In this document: in pieces, positions 32,172 through 43,400 of the stretch
How positions within the stretch are numbered: position 1 is the stretch's first letter
Layout: every line of letters starts with the position of its first letter
Origin: Heterobasidion occidentale
Lineage: Eukaryota; Basidiomycota; Agaricomycetes; Russulales; Bondarzewiaceae
Direction: 5' to 3'
Length of the DNA stretch: 64,000 nt
Assembly: GCA_039111635.1 (NCBI GenBank)
Contig: JBCAQO010000007.1
Location: forward strand, 1 to 64,000
The notes under the pieces: generated by a model
Databases searched by the model: none
Told to the model about the DNA's origin: nothing
What the model saw: the letters and a program-made list of their open reading frames with translations, nothing else
Made by a program: the position numbers and the translations under genes

Positions 32172-33004
32172 TGTTAGGTCGGAGACCTATCACGTGCACC
32201 GATGCACGAAGGGGTCCCTAGGCTAAACCTCCACTGGTTCGTATAGTCGTAGACTCCAATGGATGAAGACGATGGATCGTCTTTGGGCTCTTTCGAGAAA
32301 CTCGGGGTCGCTGTCGGCTTTGTTCTCGAAGAGATTGAGAAGGTGATCTTCGAGGTCTTCTCGATGATGAGGAGGAACCGGATGATCTTCTCCTGTCCAA
32401 CAGATGACACGAGGGGTGTCCAACTGAGAACGCGGTAGGCAGCTAGCCCGGTATAGAAGCGGATGAGTAGAGGGAGGGGAGGGAAGGGAGACGAGTCCAG
32501 TGCTTCGTCAGACCGTGCAAAGAGTTTCTCAGATCTGACAGAGATCACGAAGCGTGGGCTAAGAAGGTAGCCAGACGCCGGGTGCAGTGCAGAGATCGAG
32601 TGTATTACAGGTGAACGAGCTGAGCTTCTTAGAAGCTCATCTCGGCTATTTACGTACAGAAGTGTCTAGGGCAGGATCAAGATCTGGTCCGTGCGCTTCT
32701 CAGGTACCGAAGTCAACGATCGAGATCCGTAAGCTAGAATGCCTAATCGACCTGCCATGTAGCCAAATATAGTAATCCGAATCACTAATGTCCATCCACA
32801 TCTTTGATCGATCAAGAACCAGGAACGGGGTCAGGAACCAATGTCTGTCCACATCAAGAATCAGGAACCAGGAGTCAGCGTTCATGCGTTAGCATGTAAA
32901 TGGTAAGGAGTCATAGAAAGCGGTCCGAGTCTGCAGCAAGTCCGAAGCACTTGACCAGCCCATCCACTCACGTGCGAAGCACGTGTTAGGACGCGGTCCT
33001 AACA
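32172..33004 (-). mobile_element. LTR-B, copy A (3' LTR of an element-2 relative)
   Basis: 833 bp beginning TGTTAGGTCG and ending GGTCCTAACA, nearly the same as 54666-55496. It is followed by the same polypurine tract (minus strand GAGAGGGGGTAG) and the end of ORF3, so it is a 3' LTR and not a solo LTR. The RNA-start motif TGAACGAGCT (plus strand) is at 32612-32621. Confidence 0.85.
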
Positions 33005-33015
33005 CTACCCCCTCT

Positions 33016-33384
33016 CTATACAAGTCTTCGGCGCTTGGCGGGTGCACCGATGGTAGGGGCGGGTCTTCTCAGGTGGACTTCGTCGAAGGTGGGGATGTTC
33101 CGAGCGGGATACCCGGTCCAGTTAGCGGTGTCGATTAAATGGTCTAATGCCTGCTTGTGGTACCCATATTCCTCAGCCATCCTATCCATCTGCAGACGAA
33201 GGCGCCGGGACTGCATGCGATGCCTATCGTAGTCTTGAAGAAAGCCGCGCGCCGTAACGTCCGTTCTCTGGCGAATGCCCGTGATTGGACATCCCACGAC
33301 GAGATGGCCGGCGCGTCCACATTCCCAGCAGTTACGAGTAGCGGGGTCGGTGGGTGGAGAAGGCGGGAGAGTAGGCGGGTTAGG
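33016..33384 (-). pseudogene. ORF3 fragment (C-terminal part with CCHC knuckle)
   Basis: Minus-strand coding sequence carries CWECGRAGHLVVGCP and ends RPAPTIGAPAKRRRLV, almost the same as the last ~125 residues of the 557-aa ORF3 at 55508-57181. It is cut at 33384/33385 where element 1 begins. The uninterrupted sequence (GGGTTAGGCCAGATG) survives in the other copy near 55868-55882. Confidence 0.85.
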
Positions 33385-34191
33385 TGTTAAGAGCCGGCTC
33401 ATAACACATGATATATGATCACCTGATCATATGACACGCGGTCTATGACCAACGGATACGACCTATACCCGGTGACCGACCCCTTGACTTCACCAGCAGA
33501 CATTGAGTTATCTTATCTTATCTTTCGTTCCTGGATTAACGATCAGTTACATCACTGACATCATTGATTGCATCATGCTTCTCTGATCGCATCATAGATT
33601 ACATCATTCCGATCGTTGATCGTTTGCTTCTATTTGGTGCCTTGAGCACAGACCTTCTGTAGATCTTGCCCTAAAGCGGATCGCATATATATAGAACGAG
33701 CCAGATACCTGTATCGCCAGCTCGTTCACCTTTGTTACTCCCCACCTGTTCTTACTCTTGACCTTGGTACTAGCCATACCTCTGCTACATCATAGTCTTT
33801 GCCAATAGGCCAGACTCTTGATTGTCAATAGAACATCTGCTTGAGCATCGGTTTGACTTGCCCTGCGCTTCTCTCTATCATCATCCTCAACCACTCAGTC
33901 GTCATCTCAATACTGGCTGAGTTCTACACAGGACTAGCAGTATTCTATCTCGACTTTAGTGGGCAGCATATCTACTGCCATCCGGGTCCGCATCAGGTCG
34001 TACCCGCACATCTGTGGGAAAACCTTTGTGCATTCCTGGAAACACGATACCATCACGAATCTCTCGTACATCCCGAAATACGCACTCAAGTAGCCGCTGG
34101 TGCCTTCATCGGACGTACTTGGATTTGGCACGTCCCTCAGTGACTCAGGAGCCTCCTGACACATCACGTGCGAAGACCAGGTCTTAACACT

Positions 34192-34201
34192 TGAACGAGC
34201 T
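34192..34201 (+). other. Candidate self-primer binding site of element 1
   Basis: TGAACGAGCT follows the LTR after a CT spacer and precedes CACC. It is the reverse complement of AGCTCGTTCA at 33719-33728, which starts 33 nt after the TATATATAG box (33686). The layout is the same as at 1436-1445 with a different 10-mer. Confidence 0.65.
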
Positions 34202-34502
34202 CACCTGCCCCTGCCTCACTCTGGACGGACTACCCTCCCCGAATACCGAGATCGTCGGTGTCATCACCTTCCATTTATACGAAGGCGATTTACGCCGAAC
34301 GCACACACTCTCCATCACCCTTGTAGCAGAACCACCCGAGGTCATTAGCAGTGCGCTTAACCAAATCACCGACAGTTTGTTCAGACCGCTACTCCATCAT
34401 CCCCATATCGATATCTACTCGAAAGAGACGGATACGTTGCATTCCCCATCTCTATCCGGATCACGCCCCACTACTCCAACCTTCGCCCAGCCAGCGAAGA
34501 TG

Positions 34503-35250
34503 AGTACCGCCAAGACCCCGGAACCGGAACCCCCGGACAAAGCCTTTCACTGCCCAGCGTACCAGACCGACTACTGAGAGTCACCCAAGGAAACAGAAAT
34601 TGGGTCCAGTACACGCAGAGGTTCGGGGCGGTCGCCCTCCTAGCCAGAGCAGACGACCAACTCAAGAAGAAATACTACCTGAGAGGACTCAAGAAAGAAC
34701 TCGCCGTGCGAGTCCTTCAGGACGGAGTACCAGATCGTTTTGAAGATCTAATAACTCAAACAGGAAAGCACGCGGAGTCAATGGAAGAAGAAGCTTTTCA
34801 AGAAGCTTACAGACCAATCCTATCGCCATACCAGGAAGGAAAAGGAAGCGCGAAGGTACTGACAACGACATTTGTTTTAGTTGCAGTGAACCAGGACACT
34901 GGGCAAGGAACTGCCCAAACCAAAGGAACAAGAAGCCGAAGAAAACCCTATGGGAAAGGATGCAAGGAACCCCAGAACGGAACCGATACCAGGAAAAGAA
35001 GCTCGCGGAAGCTTCGGAGATACAGCATCTCTTGGAACAGATCTCGGATAGGCGCCAGCCAACGCCTATTCCGACAAGCAATCGGTTCTCGTCAATCGCA
35101 CACTTATGCGAAGAAGTAGAAGTCAAAGAAGATCCCAGACCAGCCATCTCGATCTCTTCGATCTCACAGATTGTAAAAACGGGGGCACCATCACTTCGAA
35201 TCGAAATAGATCTCATAGGATCCAATAGGACGGCAAGCAAACCACTGCGT
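34503..35250 (+). pseudogene. Element 1 Gag region, frame-broken
   Basis: Fragments in more than one frame read RFGAVALLARADDQLKKKYYLRGLKKELA and, in another frame, the knuckle CFSCSEPGHWARNCPNQ near 34877-34930. This is followed by a Glu/Ser-rich stretch ending in the protease-proximal LRIEIDLIGSNRTA. Frame changes near 34860 and 35250 break the gene. Confidence 0.7.
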
Positions 35251-35253
35251 TAA

Positions 35254-36234
35254 TCGACAGCGGAGCAACCGGCAACTTCATTAATCGCCGGTTCGTAGAG
35301 AAACATCGAGTTGCGACCATCCCCACTCGACCCATCCCCATAAATCATGTGGGAGGAGAATCACTAGGAAACATTACCACACGGGTAAACATAGGCGTCC
35401 GCATTCACGGAGAAAATCGCGGAACGCACCAGGAACGGACCTTACTATTTGTCTCGGACATAGGAAAGGAGGACGTGATTCTAGGAACTGACTGGTTGTT
35501 AAAGCACAACCCAGAAGTCGACTGGCATGCCTACGGGCTGCACCTCACGAGATGCCCACCCTCCTGCCTAATACAAGGAGGGCCGGTCAAGGCCAAAAGA
35601 GCCTTAGGAAGAAAACAATATTCCCCACCCTCGAGGAGAACAGGATAGAGGCCGAGGGCTATCAGCGCCGGGACTACAGCATCCCATCACAAAAGGCGGG
35701 AATACCTAGGACAGGCCGGAAAGTGGGAAACACTACAGTACCACATCCGCGGACAATACCTAAAGATCCGGGGTTCACAACCCGAAGGTTGAATGCCCAT
35801 CTTCGCGCTCGGGCTAAACAAATGGAAGCCCCCACATGGGCCGAAGAAGACGCAACGGAAGACGGTAGCGGCAAGTCCGCACTTTCCTCCACGAACCTAG
35901 ATGAAGATGGAGTATACCTCGTCAGGTACCTAGAAACGGGAGCTCTAGAAGCACTGGAACTATACAACGACTCCGAGGAAGGAGTAGACATCCACAGAGC
36001 CGAGACCCAGGAAAAGTCGCAGCCTTGGGGCATGCGCGAAGAAAAGTCGCGACCTTGGGGTACGCGCGAAGACAAATCGCGACCTAGGGGCACGCGTAAA
36101 GACAAAGAAAATCAGCCGCAGCCTTGGGGCGCGTGCAAAGAATTCAAGAATAAGTCGCGGCCTAGGGGCAAGCGCGAAGACCCGCTCGGGCGGAACCAAA
36201 GAAACAGACGAAGCACACTAACTCACAGCGCTTA
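35254..36234 (+). pseudogene. Element 1 protease and linker region, frame-broken
   Basis: The aspartic protease motif ALIDSGATGNFINRRFVEK is readable near 35250-35305. It is followed by DIGKEDVILGTDWLLKHNPE, conserved with element 2. The frame ends at 35648 and continues in another frame to 36235 with a charged repetitive insert (RPWGTREDKSRPRGTR repeats) absent from element 2. Confidence 0.65.
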
Positions 36235-36387
36235 GCGGAAGAAGCTGCAAAAGGAAAGCCGGAGTTATCATTCGAGGAAATCGTACCAAAGGAATACTGG
36301 GACTACAAAGAAGTATTCACCGGACGACCCAAAGGACGGCTCCCACCGGAAAGACCATGGGACCATCATATTGACATCAAGGAGGGC

Positions 36388-38355
36388 ATGGAACACTCGT
36401 TACGCCCCAAACTCTACAGTCTAAGTCCTATCGAACAGGCCGAGCTCAAGAAATTTATAGAGGAAAATCTGGCCAAGGGATTCATCAGGGAATCCAAGTC
36501 ACACATCGCATCACCCTTCTTTTTCGTCAAAAAGAAGAACGGAAAATTGCGGCCAGTCATGGATTATCGACGGTTAAACGAAATAACCGTGAAGAACAAG
36601 TACCCCCTGCCGATAATCCAGGAACTTTTAGACCTACTCAAGGATGCGGAATACCTCTCGCTTATGGATGTTGACACAGGTTTCAACAACATAAAGATGT
36701 TTGAGAAAGATATTCACAAGGCAGCATTCCTAACAAATCTAGGAATGTACGAACCCCTCGTCATGTACTTCGGATTAACGAACTCGCCGGCCACCTTCCA
36801 AACCATGATGAACTCGCTCTTCAAGGACCTCATCTACTCGGGGAAGGTTGCGATCTACATGGACGATATCTTGGTATTCACCAAGACCATGGAAGAACAC
36901 ATCCGAATCGTACGGCAGGTCCTCCAAATATTGAAGGACAACGATCTCTACCTGCAGCCATCGAAATGCCATTTCCACAAGAACAAACTGACGTACTTGG
37001 GGTACGTCATATCGCATGGACACCTGGAAATGGATCCAGTCAAGGTAGAAGGAATCGCGCAGTGGCCGACGCCCACTCGCGTCAAGGAAGTACAGTCCTT
37101 CCTTGGATTCTGCAATTTTTATCGCAGATTTATAAAGGATTACTCGAAAGTAGCACGACCGCTATTCGAGTTAACACAGAAGGAACACGCCTGGGTATGG
37201 ACCCCAGGATGTGAACAGGCCTTCCAACAGCTTAGGAAGGCATTCACCGAGTCACCTGTACTAATCATGCCGGATACGGAACAGCCATTCCGCATCGAAT
37301 GTGATGCCTCTGATTTTGCTACAGGTGCAGTACTCTCGCAACAGGCCAAGGACGGCAAGTGGCACCCATGTGCCTATATATCAAAATCCCTTGCACCCGC
37401 AGAACAAAACTACCCAATATATGACAAGGAACTTCTGGCGGTAGTACGGTCGTTCGAAGCATGGAGACACTATTTGGAAGGCGCCACACACCAGGTCGAC
37501 GTCTGGACCGATCACAAGAATCTGGAATGGTTCAGGACATCACAGAAACTAAATCGTCGACAAGCCCGGTGGTCGCTTTATTTGTCACGCTTCGACTACA
37601 AACTCACACACAAGGCGGGGACCACGAATAAATCAGACGGTCTGTCTCGGAGGCCAGACCATAAAGAGGGGGTGGAATTAGACAATTCGGGAGAAGTCCT
37701 CCTCGGGCCGGAAATTTTCGATAAAACAACCCAGCCAAACTCCCGGACCCCCTTCACAGAAGCAACGAACATCAGATCTGTCCATCTCGGCGCAACAGAT
37801 CTGATAGAACCTCTCGATCCACAGAAGATCTTCCACCTTAGGGCAACAGGAAGAACGGCGGTTACCATGATCGAGACGGAGCTTAGGGACCGCATCATAG
37901 CAGGAAACAGGGAAGACCCCTGGCTATTGGAAATACTGAAACAGGTCAATGAACTCGGACCAAGATCCCTCAAGAAAGGCTTGCAGGAATGGAACGAAGA
38001 GGACGGCCTCGTACTACATCGCGGAAAGGTTTACGTACCGTCAAACGGAGAACTACGAAGGGACATAATCAAACGGCATCACGACAACCGAACAGCGGGA
38101 CATCCAGGAGTTAGAGGTACCCTGGCGTCAGTCGGTCAAGACTATACTTGGCCCGGAATGTCTAACACGGTACAACAATACGTGGAAGGATGCGCAATAT
38201 GTCAATCAACGAAGAACGACACACACCCAACAATGGTGCCGTTACAGCCTACGGAGATACCGGACCGACCATTCGGAACAATCACAATGGATTTATTACA
38301 GATCTCCCGGAGTCAAATGGATACGACTCAATACACGTGGTCACGGATCGGTTAA
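36388..38355 (+). CDS. Element 1 reverse transcriptase-RNase H (open to integrase)
   Basis: A 655-codon open stretch contains the RT domain (PVMDYRRLNEITVKNKYPLP, LMDVDTGFNN, active site YMDDILVF near 36856), RNase H (FRIECDASDFATGAVLSQ, YDKELLAVV, WTDHKNLEWF) and the integrase zinc finger (HHDNRTAGHPGVRG...CAICQSTKND). The frame is lost at about 38290, where ATGGATTTATTACAG lacks one T compared with the ATGGATTTTATTACAG of element 2. The start codon given is simply the first ATG in the open stretch. Confidence 0.8.
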   Translation: MEHSLRPKLYSLSPIEQAELKKFIEENLAKGFIRESKSHIASPFFFVKKKNGKLRPVMDYRRLNEITVKNKYPLPIIQELLDLLKDAEYLSLMDVDTGFNNIKMFEKDIHKAAFLTNLGMYEPLVMYFGLTNSPATFQTMMNSLFKDLIYSGKVAIYMDDILVFTKTMEEHIRIVRQVLQILKDNDLYLQPSKCHFHKNKLTYLGYVISHGHLEMDPVKVEGIAQWPTPTRVKEVQSFLGFCNFYRRFIKDYSKVARPLFELTQKEHAWVWTPGCEQAFQQLRKAFTESPVLIMPDTEQPFRIECDASDFATGAVLSQQAKDGKWHPCAYISKSLAPAEQNYPIYDKELLAVVRSFEAWRHYLEGATHQVDVWTDHKNLEWFRTSQKLNRRQARWSLYLSRFDYKLTHKAGTTNKSDGLSRRPDHKEGVELDNSGEVLLGPEIFDKTTQPNSRTPFTEATNIRSVHLGATDLIEPLDPQKIFHLRATGRTAVTMIETELRDRIIAGNREDPWLLEILKQVNELGPRSLKKGLQEWNEEDGLVLHRGKVYVPSNGELRRDIIKRHHDNRTAGHPGVRGTLASVGQDYTWPGMSNTVQQYVEGCAICQSTKNDTHPTMVPLQPTEIPDRPFGTITMDLLQISRSQMDTTQYTWSRIG

Positions 38356-39392
38356 CGAAGACAACGATCATCACCCCTTGCAAGAAGACGATCGATTCCG
38401 ACGGAACGGCGAAATTACTCTTAGATCACACATGGCGACAGTACGGATTACCGGACAAGATAATTTCGGACTGCGGAACACAATTTGCGTCTAAAGTAGC
38501 ACAGGCGCTACTAGAAGAATTAGGAATCAAGTCATCCCTTAGCACGGCTTACCACCCACAGACGGATGGAGCAACAGAACGGATGAACCAGGAACTGGAG
38601 CAATACCTCAGGGCATTTTGCAGCTCCACACAGGACGACTGGGCTGAACTTATTCCCTATGCAGAATATGCCCACAACTCACACCAGCACTCGGCGACAA
38701 AGATCTCGCCGTTCGAGCTCCTTCATGGATACCAACCAAGAGCTTACCCTGCAATCGTCGGAAACACAAATGTACCCACTGCCGACAAGCGCCTAGAACT
38801 GTTAAAGAAAGCACAGCAAGAAGCAAAGGCCAGTTTGGAAATTGCTGCAGAATCCATGAAGACTCAGCACGACAAGTTTGGGGTAGAACTTCCCCCATTC
38901 AAGAAAGGCGATCAAGTATGGCTCGACGGAAAGAACATACACACGGATCACCCCTCGGAGAAGTTAAGGCCAAAAAGATTTGGGCCATTCAAGATTTTGG
39001 ACACCATAGGAACGGTTAACTATCGACTAGAGTTGCCGAAGAATTGGAGGAAGATACACAACGTCTTCCATGCCTCGCGGTTAACCATGTACAAGGAGAA
39101 CACCACTCACGGTCCAAACTATAGGAAACCTCCACCCGACCTCATCGAAGGACAGGAAGAATTTGAGGTCGAAAGAATTATAGCATCCCGCCGCTTTGGA
39201 CGTTGGAAGACCCTACAATACCTAGTCAAATGGAAAGGGTACCCGGAATCCGACAACTCATGGGAATCAGCGGACGCGGTCAAGAACGCAAAGGAGGAAG
39301 TGAGTGACTTCCACAGGAAATACCCACTGGCAGTCCGAGGCATGGGCCGTCTACTCGGGAATTACAACTCGCACTCGACAGAAACCAGATAG
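38298..39392 (+). pseudogene. Element 1 integrase core and chromodomain, separated by frameshift
   Basis: In the shifted frame the integrase continues with DLPESNGYDSIHVVTDRL, KIISDCGTQFASKVAQ (element 2 has Arg instead of Cys) and TAYHPQTDGATERMNQELEQ. The chromodomain EFEVERIIASRRFGRWKTLQ, YLVKWKGYPESDNSWES follows at about 39160-39290. The frame stops at 39392, and similar tail sequence (KKLLGAGLTVKQAE) continues in another frame to the gap. Confidence 0.8.
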
Positions 39393-39613
39393 TGGAACTG
39401 TGCGACAGAAATTCGGCTAATGAAGACCTCGGCAGGGAAGAAACTACTCGATGCAGGTTTAACGGTCAAACAAGCGGAGACCACAATACAGGAAGAAACC
39501 TCGAGACGAAAGCTGACGCAGACATCAGCAGGAAAGAAACTACTAGGCGCAGGACTAACGGTTAAACAGGCAGAAACCGCTATACAGGAGGAAGAATCCA
39601 TAAGGCGCAGTTA

Positions 39614-39713
39614 NNNNNNNNNNNNNNNNNNNNNNNNNNNNNNNNNNNNNNNNNNNNNNNNNNNNNNNNNNNNNNNNNNNNNNNNNNNNNNNNNNNNNNN
39701 NNNNNNNNNNNNN
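39614..39713. other. Assembly gap, 100 N
   Basis: Exactly 100 unknown bases separate the chromovirus from GC-rich genic sequence. The missing part should include the end of element 1, its 3' LTR and possibly the rest of the interrupted LTR-B element, so the true gap is probably larger than 100 bp. Confidence 0.95.
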
Positions 39714-39993
39714 GCCGCCCTCCAACGCCGTCGGCGGAGTGGCGCCGAAAGACCAGGTTCGAACGACGGTGAGCGATCTTCTGCGGAGGGCAGCACACGC
39801 GGAACGCTGACGATGGGCTTGGACACAGCTGCGCGCGTGCGCGAGCGAGAGCTGCCGCAGGAGGATGCCCGCGAGCGCGAGCGGGGCGCTGTGCGAGCGC
39901 TGCAAGGCGCGAATCAGGAGGAAGCAGGAGCGGACGAGGCACCGGCTGCGGCTCGAGCCGCGGAAGATCGTGGCCGGGAAGGTGACGTCCTGA
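39714..39993 (+). CDS. Possible 3' exon of a GC-rich gene truncated by the gap
   Basis: One plus-strand frame ends with ALCERCKARIRRKQERTRHR, LRLEPRKIVAGKVTS and a TGA at 39991-39993. The compact basic C-terminus with a Cys pair looks like a protein end, but a competing low-complexity Arg/Glu-rich frame runs to 40076. No family is recognised. Confidence 0.25.
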
Positions 39994-40464
39994 CGGCGAG
40001 GCGGGGTCGAAGGAAGGAGGAAGAGAGGGAACGCAAAAGGAAGAGAGGTCCGCGTCGGCGGGTTGCTGGGATCTGAGAGAAGAATTTATAAGGTCAGGTT
40101 ATTGGGTTATGCGTATGTTGTCTGTGTCCCCACCGGTCTCTGTCGTTGCCACGATTATCTCTATGCCCGAGTCTGTGCTGTAGCTTTAGTAGTAGAGGTG
40201 GCTTGTTTCACCCCCGTCGTGAATGTATGAATGTTCTGACTCTTCGCGTGTCGACTGGCGCCAGGGTTAAATTCATGGAAGGGGTGTTCAGATTACGCAG
40301 GTCTCGTCGTTCAGCAGTGCGTTCGACAGTGACATTTCTGCCCGGCACGCATATGCGTTGCGAAGCATCTGTACTTCTACATTCAAAAATACACAAACGC
40401 GAGGTCCTTCTATCGTGATATATATCGAGCTGCCACACCTGGCAAAGGGTCCCTTACACGACGC
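39994..40464. other. Spacer upstream of the NF-X1 stop, no gene recognised
   Basis: Presumed 3' untranslated sequence of neighbouring convergent genes. No exon or repeat identified. Confidence 0.35.
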
Positions 40465-43400
40465 TCAGTCGTCGTCGTCCTCCCAACTTTCCGGCACGTT
40501 CGCATCCGCCTCTTTCCCCGCCTCGCCGTCGCCGTCGACCACGCCAGCCCCTCCGCGCCCAGCGAGCGGAGGTGGCGCGGGGGAGAGCCCAGCCTTGTCA
40601 ACCTTGTCTTGCGATGGTGGCGCGGGCGACGCGCGACTGCTGCGCACGGCCGCGCCCTCGGTAGCAGGAGCGGCAGTGGTGGAGGCAGCGGCGGCGGCGG
40701 CCAGGGCCCACGGCGTCGTCGAGCGGCTCGGGGTCGCAGATGCTGAATGGGCGGCCGGGCGCGCGACGACGGCCGTCCACCCGCGGCTAGCCGCGGCACC
40801 TGCGCCAGACGCGCGAGGCTGCGGACGCTGGGTAGCAGGCGCGCGGAGGTCGGCGAGCTTGCCGAGGGTCGAGGTGGGCGTGGCGGCGCCGAGGATGGTG
40901 GCGGAGAGGAGGGGGCTCGGGAGGCGCGTGTCGAGGCGGCGGATGAGCTGCACGCTGCGGTTGGGCTCCTGGTCGACCATCTGCGTGTCCATGCGGTAGA
41001 CGGCTGCGAGCTGTATGCGGCAGGCGTGGACGAGAGGGTCAGAAAGTGCGTACGTTGGGAGTGGAGAGAGAGGGGGAGAGAGAGACGCACGTCGCGGACG
41101 AATTTCCTGCGGTCGGGCGGCATGCGCGGGAGCACCTGGACTTTCCTGTCCGCCGCGACGAACCTGAACCAGAATCCGTCAGCCTCGCTGTGCCAGGACA
41201 CTGAAAAAAAAACGACGAGCGACTCACTCCGCGAGCGTCTTCTCGACCAGCGCCACAAACTTCCCGTTCGCGCCGACACGCGCAAACGCGACCAGCTCCT
41301 CGCCATACACGACCTGCCTCTCCCCAATCCCACCACCACTCCCCCCACCGCCCGCGCCACCACTCCCACTCCCGCCGGCGGCGCCCGCGCGGCCCTTCGC
41401 CTCGGGCACGATCCCCAGCGCCTCCGCGAGCCGCGCATTGCGCTTCGCAACCGCGCACTCGTTCGTGCACCGGAGCTGCAGCTGCGCCTGCGGGCTCGCC
41501 TCGCGCCCCGCGGCGTTCGCGCTCGCGGCGCTGCGCCCGCACGCGACCGGCTGCCGGATGCGCCCGCACGGGCACGCGACGGTCACGATCGCGCGGCATG
41601 GCTCGGTCTCCTGGCACGTCGACGGCGCGTGGCACGGCTGCGTGCAGGGGTGGTGCGCGGGCGCGCTGCACACACGCACACACACACACACACACACACG
41701 CCGACAGTCAATCAACCAATCAATCAATCAAACACACACAAACAGAAAAGTCAGCGTCCACGGAGCGACGGAGGGCGCGGAGGGGACTTACCACAACTTG
41801 CGCGGCTTCCCGCACACCTGCGCGCACGGCCCGCACTCGCCCCCGTGGCACAGCCGCTCGCACACGTGGAACCCGCAGCCCAACAAACGCCCGCACGCGC
41901 CGCCGCACCCGACGCGCTCGCGCGCCTGCGCGCAGCGCACGTTGTCCACGCGGCGCTTCCCGCACGCGCACAGCTTCGTCGTCAGGAACGGGCACGGCGG
42001 GCACGCGCCCGCGTCGTCGTGGCACGCGTGCGGCGAGCGCGGATGCCCGCACGCCGGCGGCGCCCGCGCGCAGGGGTGCGGGCAGCGCAGGCGCGTGCCG
42101 CACGGAATCGGGGGGTCGAGGATCGTGAGGCCGCAGTGGCAAATCATCTGCGTGCAGGCATCTCGCTGTCCAGCCCAGTCCAGCCCGATTAAATTGTGAG
42201 AGCGCGACGCACCTCTTCGAACGAGCTCCGCAGACACGACGGGCACGGGCCCTTGTGGTCCCGCTCCTCGCAGCGGTGGTTCCCGCACGCGAGCGGCTTC
42301 CCGCACACGAGGTCGCACTCGTGCCAGCCCGCCTCGTCCACGACGTCCTGCTGCCCCGCGCCCGCACCGGCGGCGCGCTTGCGGCCCTTGCCCTTCGCGG
42401 TGCCCGCGCCCGCGAGCGCCGCGAGGGGGTAGCACACGCACGTGCACTGGTGGCGCCCGCACGCGCGCACGTGCGCGTGCACGGCCTGTCGCACAGGATC
42501 TCGGGTGCGGGCGCAGCGCTGCCGTTGGCGCTGCACGGGACGTTGGCGTCGTCACGCCGCACCCGCATGGGTGCACGAGAGGGATGGAGCACGGGGGGCA
42601 CGGGCCGGCGTGGCAGCGCGCGGCGCACGCGTGAGCGCAGCCGGCGAGGGGCTTGAGGCAGAGGGAGGTGCAGGTCGGGACGGGGTCGGTGCAGGCTGTT
42701 CGGAGGAGGCGGGCCGCGGGGAGAGAGGGGGGGAAAGGGCGCGGAGGAGGGGTGGAGGGGGTGTTTGCCGCAGGGGCAGTGGGTCGTGAGGGCTGGAGAG
42801 AGGGGGCACGGGGGAGGGGTGCGGGAGGGGGGGTGGCAGGGCTGGGCGCACCGGTGCACGTCGCAGGCGAAGGGTCTGGAGAACGCAGTGTCGTCAGTCG
42901 AAGCCGCCCCGGCGCGGACAGAGGAAGAACGTACCGATCGCACGAATTCCCGCAATCGAAAGACCCGACCCACTGCTCCTCCTCTTCCTGATCCTCGCGG
43001 TCTCCGCGCACCACCGCGCACGCCTTCTTCTCGCCCTCCCCGCACGCGAGCCGCTTCTCCACCTTCCCGCACCAGCACCGCGCCGCCTCGGTCACCGCGC
43101 ACGGCGGACACGCGCCGGGATGGCACGGCTCCTCGCAGACGTGATTCCCGCACGCGAGCCGCTTCTCGCACGCGCGGCCGCAGGAGAGGTCCGCGCGCGC
43201 GGCGTCGGCGGCCGAGGACGGGGACGGGGACGTGCGGGAGCACCGGAAGGAGACCGTCTGCTTCCCGCAGTGGCACGGGCGCTGCGTGGTCACCTGGCAG
43301 GGCGGGCACGGGCCCGGGTGGCACGCGAGCGCGCAGGGGTGCCCGCACGCGCGTGCGCGCGAGCAGGGGTTCGCGCACGAGTGGGGCGTCGAGAGGCGCG

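Larger units (their letters stand above)
33385..39613 (+). mobile_element. Element 1: Ty3/gypsy chromovirus, degenerate, cut by the assembly gap
   Basis: The 5' LTR (33385-34189, TGTTAAGAGCC...GGTCTTAACA, family LTR-1) is followed by CT, a self-complementary primer site TGAACGAGCT (34192-34201) and then gag, protease, RT, RNase H, integrase and chromodomain coding regions on the plus strand. The 3' LTR is not seen because the sequence enters 100 Ns at 39614. Several frame breaks show that it is inactive. It is inserted in the ORF3 fragment, with TTAGG as the left half of the expected target duplication. Confidence 0.9.

Noticed and set aside
39420..40076. 218-codon frame running through the N gap
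   Set aside because: The middle is unknown bases. The left part is a retrotransposon tail and the right part is a GC-rich low-complexity frame.
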